Source: an uncultured Ilumatobacter sp.
GTDB taxonomy: Bacteria > Actinomycetota > Acidimicrobiia > Acidimicrobiales > Ilumatobacteraceae
Reading direction: 5' to 3'
Length of the DNA stretch: 10,552 bases
Assembly (NCBI GenBank): GCA_938049325.1
Contig: CALICC010000068.1
Span: forward strand, 1 to 10,552
Positions within the stretch are counted from its first letter, which is position 1. Every line of letters starts with the position of its first letter. The notes under the pieces were generated by a model, which was given only the letters and a program-made list of their open reading frames with translations, had not been told where the DNA came from and did no database searches. Shown piece after piece: positions 1 to 6,003 of this stretch. Position numbers and translations under genes: made by a program.

Positions 1-1524
1 CCCGGCTTCGAAGGCCGCAACTCGACGCATCAGATCAAGAAGATGACCAAGCAGCAGATCGTGGACCTCCGCGACCGGCTGTACATGCAGGACGAGATCC
101 CTGCCGACTCGATCGAAGCCGACGACCCGCCGTACTTCAAGCCGTCCGAAGACTCGGTGGAGTACCAGTACATGATGGAGCGCCGTCGTGCGCTCGACGG
201 CTCGGTCCCCAAGCGCACCACCCGCGTTCGCAAGCCGATGTCGCTGCCGGAGGACAAGGCCTACGGCGAGATGTGGGGCGGCTCGGGCGGCCAGGAGGTC
301 TCCACGACCATGGGCTTCACCCGCCTGCTGCGCAACCTGACTCGCGACGCCAACGTCGGCGAGCGGGTCGTGCCGATCATCCCCGACGAGGCACGCACGT
401 TCGGCATGGACGGTCTGTTCAAAGAGATCGAGATCTACGCGTCGCAGGGCCAGAAGTACGAGTCGGTCGACCATGACCTGCTGCTGTCGTACTCGGAGTC
501 GAAGCAAGGCCAGATCCTCGAAGAAGGCATCACCGAAGCGGGCGCGATGTCGAGCTTCATCGCAGCTGGAACGTCGTACTCGACGCGCGGTGTTCCGATG
601 ATTCCGTTCTACACCTTCTATTCGATGTTCGGTTTCCAACGCGTCGGCGACCTCATCTGGCAAGCCGCCGACATGCGTACGCGCGGCTTCATGATGGCAG
701 CGACCGCCGGACGTACGACGCTGATGGGCGAAGGTCTCCAACACCAAGACGGCCACAGCCTGGTGCTGGCCTCGACGGTCCCGGCCGTGCAGGCCTACGA
801 CCCCGCGTTCGCCTACGAAGTCGGGGCGATCGTGCAAGCAGGCATCAAGCGGATGTACGGCGGCGGGTCCCCCCACGAATCCGACGTCTTCTATTACATC
901 TGCCTCTACAACGACAACTACGAGATGCCTGTGCTGCCTGAGGTCGAAGGCCTCGCCGAGCAGATCGTCGAAGGCATCTACAAGTTCTCCGACGCTCCGG
1001 AGATCGGGAGCGGCGCCAAGCAGGCCACGATCCTGTTCTCCGGCCCGACGCACGCAGCCGCGAGCGAAGCGCAGGCAGAACTCGCCGAGCACTACGGCGT
1101 CGCCGCCGAGACCTGGTCGGTGACGTCATACAAGGCCTTGCGCGAAGAGGGCCTGGGCGTCGAGCGCCACAACCGGCTCCACCCGAGCGGCGACAAGAAG
1201 ACACCGCTCATCGCACGTCGCCTCGAAGCGTCTCACGGCCCGATCACCGCCGTCTCCGACTTCATGGCGATGGTGCCCGATCAGGTTCGTCAGTTCCTCG
1301 GTGGACGGACGTTCACGACGCTGGGAACCGACGGCATGGGCCGTTCCGACACCCGCGAGGCACTGCGCCGCTTCTTCGAAATCGATACCGGCCACCTCGT
1401 GGTTGCCGTGCTCTCCGGGCTCCTCGCCGAGGGCACCGTCGACGCGGCGACCGTCGAGGACGCGATCAAGCGCTACGACATCGACCCCGACGCCATCGAC
1501 CCGTGGGACTCATACGTCGACTGA
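1..1524 (+). CDS. aceE: Pyruvate dehydrogenase E1 component, homodimeric type (5' partial)
   Basis: Thiamine-diphosphate-dependent E1 subunit of the pyruvate dehydrogenase complex, which decarboxylates pyruvate and acetylates the E2 lipoyl group in the cytoplasm. The frame is open from base 1, so the start and the N-terminal cofactor domain lie outside; the ATG at 43 is internal, because the preceding codons (GRNSTHQIKKM) also resemble AceE. The 507 residues match the central pyrimidine-binding and C-terminal domains of E. coli-type AceE. Recognisable blocks are PDEARTFG (about 128-135), EEGITEAGA (about 174), SYSTRGVPMIPFY followed by SMFGFQR, and GEGLQHQDGHS (about 243-253). The C-terminal block LGTDGMGRSD matches E. 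coli LGTDGFGRSD. The full family length is near 890-920 residues. The TGA stop lies inside the first REP-like repeat, and the - strand transposase frame overlaps the last 52 bases. No frame damage is seen. Confidence 0.97.
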   Translation, partial: PGFEGRNSTHQIKKMTKQQIVDLRDRLYMQDEIPADSIEADDPPYFKPSEDSVEYQYMMERRRALDGSVPKRTTRVRKPMSLPEDKAYGEMWGGSGGQEVSTTMGFTRLLRNLTRDANVGERVVPIIPDEARTFGMDGLFKEIEIYASQGQKYESVDHDLLLSYSESKQGQILEEGITEAGAMSSFIAAGTSYSTRGVPMIPFYTFYSMFGFQRVGDLIWQAADMRTRGFMMAATAGRTTLMGEGLQHQDGHSLVLASTVPAVQAYDPAFAYEVGAIVQAGIKRMYGGGSPHESDVFYYICLYNDNYEMPVLPEVEGLAEQIVEGIYKFSDAPEIGSGAKQATILFSGPTHAAASEAQAELAEHYGVAAETWSVTSYKALREEGLGVERHNRLHPSGDKKTPLIARRLEASHGPITAVSDFMAMVPDQVRQFLGGRTFTTLGTDGMGRSDTREALRRFFEIDTGHLVVAVLSGLLAEGTVDAATVEDAIKRYDIDPDAIDPWDSYVD

Positions 1525-2537
1525 GTCCTTTTGGTTCCGGCACCGGCACTACCCAGCAACTGGGTCCTTTCCGTCCCGGCACCGGCGCTACCCAGCGGGC
1601 CGACAGCGCTATCGCGATGTCGGCGATCGAGATGGTCACACCACAAGCGCTCGATTGTTCGTCGCTCGATGCACTCCCAATGTGCGTCGAGTCCAACACG
1701 ATCTTTACCGCGCGATGCAAGCCGCCGAAAGGCTGATTCGCTGCTCACGCCGAACGCCTCAGCCAGTTCCCGCGCGGTGCCGGTGCGAAGTCGCTGCGCC
1801 ATGTGCGCGGCGAGATCGCGTGCTGGATTCGCAACTCGGGCCGTCGGCAGGAGCAGTCCTACGAGGGGCACCCCAGCGACGACGGACACTGCGGCCGCCA
1901 CGTCGGAGATCGCGTACGGCACGAACTCACAGCCGTTTCGCGGTGTCTTGTCAGATGGGTGCGGGTTCTCGGTGAACGAGCGGAGGCGCTCCCGGTCGTC
2001 GCCATGAGACCCCAGCAACCTTTCGGTGACCATCCAGTCGGGCGTCGGCCGACGACCCAGATACATGCCGTAGCTCGAGTAGGGGTCTGATCCGAGTTCG
2101 CTGAGCGTCCTTCGGTCGAGCGGGTTGCGGTGGACATATCTCGCCATCTGCTGGAAGATCGCGGTTGGGTTGGTTTCGTGCTCGAGGTCGACCACAGTCG
2201 AGCTGAAGCGAGCGGCGAACAGGTGCCCGATGCGCCCGACTCGAGGATTGTGGAATTCGGCGTACCGCTTGAACAGGCGCTGCGCGAAGTCCGAGACTCC
2301 GCCATCAGGGCAATGCACGAGTAGATGCACGTGGTTCGACATCAGAGAGAACGCGTGGATCTCGACGCCGAACCGGTCGGCGGCGCTGACCATCTCCTCA
2401 ACGAACCGATCGCGATCCACCGTGTCGCTGAAGATGTCCTGGCGGTCCACCCCACGAGTCGTGAGGTGAAACCATCCGATTTGCTCTGAGGTCCTTCGTA
2501 GTCGTCCCATGCCGAGCATCATGACGATGGGGTGCAT
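1473..2537 (-). CDS. REP-associated tyrosine transposase (RAYT), Y1/HUH family
   Basis: Single-strand DNA endonuclease/transposase of the Y1 (IS200-like, TnpA_REP) group. Visible motifs: HTTRG-like start (HLTTRGVDRQDIF), the HUH pair in SNHVHLLVH (His69 and His71), GHLFAARF, and the nucleophile context ARYVHRNPL with Tyr134. Residues about 238-275 form a helix-turn-helix resembling the DnaA C-terminal domain (ARDLAAHMAQRL then ARELAEAFGVSSES). I chose the ATG at 2537 because a weak GGGAA stands a few bases upstream; the ATG at 2510 (MGRLRRTSEQ) fits the usual family N-terminus and is the main alternative. The longer frame to 2615 only translates repeat DNA. The last about 40 residues read through the left repeats (LGSAGAGTERTQ, then LGSAGAGTKRTQ) and end antisense to aceE, so the C-terminus is insertion-derived. 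The catalytic core looks intact. Confidence 0.88.
   Translation of the reverse strand: MHPIVMMLGMGRLRRTSEQIGWFHLTTRGVDRQDIFSDTVDRDRFVEEMVSAADRFGVEIHAFSLMSNHVHLLVHCPDGGVSDFAQRLFKRYAEFHNPRVGRIGHLFAARFSSTVVDLEHETNPTAIFQQMARYVHRNPLDRRTLSELGSDPYSSYGMYLGRRPTPDWMVTERLLGSHGDDRERLRSFTENPHPSDKTPRNGCEFVPYAISDVAAAVSVVAGVPLVGLLLPTARVANPARDLAAHMAQRLRTGTARELAEAFGVSSESAFRRLASRGKDRVGLDAHWECIERRTIERLWCDHLDRRHRDSAVGPLGSAGAGTERTQLLGSAGAGTKRTQSTYESHGSMASGSMS
1521..1556 (+). repeat. REP-like repeat L1 (overlaps aceE stop)
   Basis: 36-bp unit starting CTGAGT and ending ACCCAG. Compared with the reverse complement of R1 it has two changes: G to A at its fourth base, and A for G near the end (CACT instead of CGCT). 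Its bases 2-4 are the TGA stop of aceE; the consensus CTGGGT would give TGG there. Confidence 0.85.
1560..1595 (+). repeat. REP-like repeat L2
   Basis: 36-bp unit, CTGGGT to ACCCAG, separated from L1 by CAA. Most divergent of the four: it carries TTTCCGTCCCGG where the others have TTTTGGTTCCGG (three substitutions). On the - strand it retains GTAG and the CCGGTGCCGG core. Confidence 0.85.
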
Positions 2538-2550
2538 CACGGTTCCCGCA

Positions 2551-2586
2551 CTGGGTAGCGCCGGTGCCGGAACCAAAAGGACCCAG
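2551..2586 (-). repeat. REP-like repeat R1
   Basis: 36-bp unit, CTGGGTAGCG through AAAAGGACCCAG on the + strand, so inverted relative to L1 and L2. The 6-base ends CTGGGT and ACCCAG are perfect inverted copies and could close a hairpin foot; the CCGG-TG-CCGG core is also self-complementary. Confidence 0.88.
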
Positions 2587-2589
2587 CCA

Positions 2590-2625
2590 TTGGGTAGCGC
2601 CGGTGCCGGAACCAAAAGGACCCAG
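2590..2625 (-). repeat. REP-like repeat R2
   Basis: 36-bp unit identical to R1 except for its first base (T instead of C), and separated from R1 by CCA. Its right end lies 10 bp before the candidate -10 hexamer of the HhH-GPD gene, so it occupies the place where a -35 element would sit. Confidence 0.88.
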
Positions 2626-2635
2626 GGCGAACGGG

Positions 2636-2641
2636 TAGATT
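2636..2641 (+). promoter_or_regulatory. Candidate -10 element of a leaderless promoter
   Basis: TAGATT fits the TAnnnT -10 pattern and stands six bases before the ATG at 2648, so transcription would begin at or near the A of the start codon. No Shine-Dalgarno sequence precedes that ATG, which agrees with a leaderless transcript, common in actinobacteria. No TTGACA-like -35 is seen; the -35 position falls inside repeat R2. Confidence 0.5.
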
Positions 2642-2647
2642 TGTTGT

Positions 2648-3235
2648 ATGGCCGGAACGTTGTACATCACGGGTGACAAGGCGGCAGACAAGCTGCTGAA
2701 CACCAACGCGAACGCGTTGCTCCTCGGCATGCTGCTCGACCAGCAAGTACCGATGGAGTGGGCCTTCAACGGCCCCAAGACCCTCAAGGATCGCCTGGGT
2801 CACCTCGACCCGAAGAAGATCGCGGCGATGGACGTCGAAGAGTTCGTCTCGATCTGCTGCGAGAAGCCTGCCATCCACCGGTTCCCCGGTTCGATGGGCA
2901 AGCGCGTCCACCAGGTGTGCACCGCACTCGTCGACGACTACAAGGGCAACGCCGCCAACATCTGGAAGGGCGTCGAAGACGGCAAGGCGCTGTACAAACG
3001 ACTCAAGGCACTCCCGGGCTACGGCGACGAGAAGTCGAAGATCTTCGTCGCACTGCTCGGCAAGACACAAGGCGTCGAGCCGGAAGGTTGGCGTGATGCT
3101 GCCGGCAAGTTCGGCGACGACGTTCCCCGTTCGGTCGCCGACGTGTCCGACGAAGTGTCACTCGGCAAGGTCCGCGAGTGGAAGAAGGCTCAAAAGGCCG
3201 CCAAGAAGGACAAACAAGACCGACCGACCGGCTGA
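2648..3235 (+). CDS. HhH-GPD family base-excision-repair-like protein
   Basis: 195-residue protein of the helix-hairpin-helix/GPD glycosylase superfamily, resembling the uncharacterised actinobacterial HhH-GPD group. The hairpin motif LPGYG lies at residues 122-126, followed by an amphipathic helix (DEKSKIFVALLG). Asp150 in GWRDAAG, downstream of the hairpin, is a candidate for the conserved catalytic Asp, but I cannot confirm that without a structure-based alignment. The N-terminal half (residues 1-100) is helical and has the NANALLLGMLLDQQV segment seen near the start of such domains. There is no Cys4 iron-sulfur loop at the end, unlike Nth or MutY. The tail (about 179-191) is Lys-rich and may contact DNA. 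The start is the only reasonable ATG and has no Shine-Dalgarno. The TGA overlaps the next ATG by one base. The substrate lesion is unknown. Confidence 0.85.
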   Translation: MAGTLYITGDKAADKLLNTNANALLLGMLLDQQVPMEWAFNGPKTLKDRLGHLDPKKIAAMDVEEFVSICCEKPAIHRFPGSMGKRVHQVCTALVDDYKGNAANIWKGVEDGKALYKRLKALPGYGDEKSKIFVALLGKTQGVEPEGWRDAAGKFGDDVPRSVADVSDEVSLGKVREWKKAQKAAKKDKQDRPTG

Positions 3236-4431
3236 TGTCGCTCTGGCAACGGGTCCGAGCTCGCCTCGCGACCCCGCCCCAACTTCCCGCGGCCCCCGCC
3301 GATCCGGAGCGCGCCGCGTGGATGCGCAGCCGCCGCCTGCAACTCGACGGGCTCAACGTCGTCGGGTATCACCGGCGCCAGCTCGGACTCGGCGATGCCG
3401 GCCGCGTCATCACCAGTGCGTTGATCGATGGTCACGTGCCGAACGCTCCGCTTGCGTTCGCCGCGAGTCCGAGCCCGGCGATCGAGCCACCCTTCGCGAT
3501 GTCACCGACGATCGACCACGCCACGACCTTGGCCGTGGTTTCTGCAGATCAGATGCCCGTGCTCCACGAATGGCATCCCGAGATCTTCGAGCACTCGGAC
3601 CGCATGATCGGCTACTGCTTCTGGGAGCTCTCACAGCTTTCCGAGGCAGGCAGGTCAGGAGTGAAGCTGCTCGACGAGGTGTGGGCGCCGACGACGTTCG
3701 TCCAGCAAGTGTTCGAATCGTTGGACGTGGTGCCCGTTCACCATGTTCCCCTGCCGATCCCCCGCCCCGAACCGTCACGACGTGAGCGATCCAGCTTCGC
3801 ACCTCTGGCCGATGTCGGCGACCGACTGATCTTCGGCGTTGCGTTCGACTATTTCAGCGTCCTCGAACGCAAGAACCCGATCGCCGCGATCGAAGCATTC
3901 ACGCGGGCCTTCGCTCCTGGCGAGGGGCCCGTGCTCGTCGTCAAGACGCTCAACGCCATCCACCACCCCGATGACGATGCGCGGCTCCGAGCAGCAGCAG
4001 GCGATCGCGCCGACATCCGGATCTGGGACGAGCATCTGGACGACGGCGACCAGTTCGCATTCCTCGGTCATCTCGACGTGCTCGTGTCGCTACATCGCGG
4101 CGAAGGCCTCGGCAAACATCTCGCCGAAGCAATGTGGCTCGGTGTGCCGTGCATCGCGACCGGGTATTCAGGCAACCTCGATTTCATGACGAACGAGTGC
4201 GCTCGCCTGATCGAGTACACGTTGATCGACGTCGAAGGGGGTGGCTCGATTTACCCGGCGGGAACGCAGTGGGCAGATCCCGACATCGGCCACGCCGCCA
4301 CGGCGATGCGCGAGCTCGCCGACGACACCAAGGCACGAATTGCGCTCGGTGCGGCGGCTCACCGTCAAATGACGCAGCAGCCCGACGGAGCCGACTTCGC
4401 CGCGACGGCGCGGCGCCTACTCGGCACGTGA
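3235..4431 (+). CDS. Glycosyltransferase, GT4-like (GT-B fold)
   Basis: 398-residue predicted retaining glycosyltransferase, likely cytoplasmic or at the membrane surface, moving a sugar from a nucleotide donor to a glycan or lipid acceptor. The N-terminal Rossmann half begins near NVVGYH (41-46) with a Gly-rich GLGDAG. The middle carries GYCFWELSQL and DEVWAPTTFV. The C-terminal half has FDYFSVLERKNP (204-215), DEHLDDGD and SLHRGEGLGKHLAEAMWLG, which holds the GT4 E-x7-E pair as Glu290 and Glu298. Substrate is not predictable. Start: the ATG overlaps the TGA of the HhH-GPD gene (TGATG) and no Shine-Dalgarno is visible, so translation probably depends on coupling. An upstream in-frame ATG at 3178 would lie inside the repair gene and is less likely. 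It is a clear paralog of the second domain of the 8125-10344 protein. It ends 3 bp from the convergent methyltransferase gene. Confidence 0.9.
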   Translation: MSLWQRVRARLATPPQLPAAPADPERAAWMRSRRLQLDGLNVVGYHRRQLGLGDAGRVITSALIDGHVPNAPLAFAASPSPAIEPPFAMSPTIDHATTLAVVSADQMPVLHEWHPEIFEHSDRMIGYCFWELSQLSEAGRSGVKLLDEVWAPTTFVQQVFESLDVVPVHHVPLPIPRPEPSRRERSSFAPLADVGDRLIFGVAFDYFSVLERKNPIAAIEAFTRAFAPGEGPVLVVKTLNAIHHPDDDARLRAAAGDRADIRIWDEHLDDGDQFAFLGHLDVLVSLHRGEGLGKHLAEAMWLGVPCIATGYSGNLDFMTNECARLIEYTLIDVEGGGSIYPAGTQWADPDIGHAATAMRELADDTKARIALGAAAHRQMTQQPDGADFAATARRLLGT

Positions 4432-4434
4432 ACC

Positions 4435-6003
4435 TCAGTGTGCGGATCGACCGCGCCGCAGCAATCGCCGCAGCGCGCGAACCGGAGTGACCGCGAGTTC
4501 GGCGTTGAGCCAGCGGTTGTCGCGCTGTAACGCCTCGACCGCCGCGGAAAGCTCCTCGGCGCGTTGCTCGGCTTGCATGCGTGCCAGCTCGAGATCCCCG
4601 ATGCGTCGACGCACTCCGGCCGGCATCAGCGCGGGACGTGTGTCGCAGGCGACAACCCAGGCATCGACCGTCGCGTGATCGAGCAAGGCCGAGTGCGCCC
4701 CGTCGACGCCAACGACACCGGTCTGCGTGATTCCGCAGAACTCCACGGCATCGAGCAGGAGAGTTGCGGTCGGCGACTTCTCGTTGTCGAGGTCGACACC
4801 CCGCACTGCTTCGGTCGGCAACGCGAACGCTGCCGAAGGGGCACCAACGGTTCCGAGTTCTTCGATCGATGCGTGCGCCACGGGGCCGGCGTCTGCGTCG
4901 GCGCTCTGGTCGCACCGCAAGATCGTGGCGAGCAGGGAACCGCTCTCGGTCGCGGCTGCCTGTGCGAATTGCTCCACCCAGTTGGCAGTGAGCGAATCTC
5001 CTGGCGCCACCACCGACAGGTGATGACCGACCGCTCCATCGATCATGGCCGCAAGCGTCTCGACCCGACTCGGCCGAGGCCCGACGTCAGCAGCGCACAC
5101 CAGCTCCCACGACCGTGTGCTTTGACCTTCGAGCATCGTGCGCAAGTGGTCGACCTCGTCGGCGCTCATCAGCGGTTCTGCCAGCACCGACAGAAAGACA
5201 GACGGCGCGGCCGGCGCCGCTGACCCGAGTGGAGCGCCCGACGGCGCGTCCCCGGTCGGCTCGAACAGCCGAATGAACTGATACGTGGTGCCATGCCGAT
5301 CGGCCCGCGAGCGCAGCGCGTCGAGCCATGCACCGCTGCGACTCGACGCGTCGATGGTGGGGAGACCCGCCGGCCACGACTGATCGGTGCGCTCAGCTGA
5401 CCGGTCAAGGCGGGCGACTTCGACGAACGCTGCCGACGTCATCAGCTCGTGGAGCGATGCGTCGGTGAAGAACCGCAGGTGCGTGTGGTCGAGCAATCCC
5501 GTCGGGGTGACGTCCCACCGCCCTGCGAGGAGCTTTGCTCCGACGTCGCGATGGGCAACGTTGGGAACGCTGACGCCGAGCGCCGCGTCGGCGTGCTGGT
5601 CGAGCCAGACCGAGAGCTCACCGAGCAGGCGTTGCGGCTCGACAAGATGTTCGATGACATCGATCGCCAGGACCGCAGCCACCGGCTCCGTCGACGACTC
5701 GGCCACGCCGCGCAACGTGCGCATCGTGGCCTCGAGGTCCCCGAGGTCGAGATGGTGGGCGTCGAAGCCGCGGGCAGCGACCGCTTCGACTGCCACATCG
5801 TTGATGTCGAGGCCCACGTAGGTGAAACCAGCAGCCGCCATGGCTTCGGCGTGTGGGGCATACCCGCAGCCAAGGTCGATGACGACACCGCGGGCCGAAC
5901 GTCCGGAGAGCAACGAGACCAATCGACCGTGCGACTCATCCCAGTCGAAGTCGACGTCGTACGCGGCTGGGCGCCCCGCCCGCTCCTCATCGAGTTCATC
6001 CAC
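4435..6003 (-). CDS. SAM-dependent methyltransferase fused to a degenerate glycosyltransferase-like region and C-terminal coiled coil
   Basis: 522 residues. The N-terminal class I methyltransferase shows motif I VVIDLGCGYA (40-49), the acidic ribose-binding GLDIND (Asp66) and the DVIEH motif (115-119), followed by the Methyltransf_11/23-like NVAHRD and HLRFFT segments. After a Pro/Ala/Ser linker (about 250-267), a second region begins FLSVLAEPLMSADEV and contains WELVCAADVG and VVAPGDSL; these resemble the frame of GT2 domains, but the D-D dyad expected in that last block is not visible. Residues about 462-500 are a heptad-like coiled coil, ending WLNAELAVTPVRALRRLLRRG, an Arg-rich amphipathic tail of a kind common on glycan-assembly enzymes. 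Start GTG at 6003 is set by GGAGG eight bases upstream and overlaps the preceding gene by 8 bp; longer starts would lie inside that gene. It probably methylates a sugar or chain end; this is inferred from context. Confidence 0.83.
   Translation of the reverse strand: MDELDEERAGRPAAYDVDFDWDESHGRLVSLLSGRSARGVVIDLGCGYAPHAEAMAAAGFTYVGLDINDVAVEAVAARGFDAHHLDLGDLEATMRTLRGVAESSTEPVAAVLAIDVIEHLVEPQRLLGELSVWLDQHADAALGVSVPNVAHRDVGAKLLAGRWDVTPTGLLDHTHLRFFTDASLHELMTSAAFVEVARLDRSAERTDQSWPAGLPTIDASSRSGAWLDALRSRADRHGTTYQFIRLFEPTGDAPSGAPLGSAAPAAPSVFLSVLAEPLMSADEVDHLRTMLEGQSTRSWELVCAADVGPRPSRVETLAAMIDGAVGHHLSVVAPGDSLTANWVEQFAQAAATESGSLLATILRCDQSADADAGPVAHASIEELGTVGAPSAAFALPTEAVRGVDLDNEKSPTATLLLDAVEFCGITQTGVVGVDGAHSALLDHATVDAWVVACDTRPALMPAGVRRRIGDLELARMQAEQRAEELSAAVEALQRDNRWLNAELAVTPVRALRRLLRRGRSAH

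Larger units (their letters stand above)
1521..2625 (-). mobile_element. REP/RAYT module: Y1 transposase flanked by two inverted pairs of 36-bp repeats
   Basis: Four 36-bp units bracket one transposase gene: two at 1521-1556 and 1560-1595, two at 2551-2586 and 2590-2625. Units within a pair are separated by exactly 3 bp, and the left pair is the reverse complement of the right pair with a few mismatches. Each unit has a GTAG tetranucleotide near one end, followed by a GC-rich core (CCGGTGCCGG in three copies and the same core in the fourth), and near-perfect CTGGGT/ACCCAG ends. RAYT enzymes are known to act on REP sequences carrying GTAG-type tetranucleotides. That these repeats are the substrate of this enzyme is inferred from position and architecture. 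No target-site duplication is visible. Confidence 0.8.

Noticed and set aside
1600..1623. Imperfect hairpin CCGACA...TGTCGG just right of repeat L2, considered as a terminator
   Set aside because: Six plus three base pairs with a 2-base bulge and no T-run; it lies within the transposase frame and is not convincing as a terminator.
2537..2615. Longer N-terminus of the transposase starting at 2615
   Set aside because: The added residues (VPAPALP twice) are translated REP repeats and do not belong to the Y1 family N-terminus.
4425..4440. Bidirectional terminator between the convergent genes
   Set aside because: The gap is only 3 bp and I see no stem-loop or T-run there.
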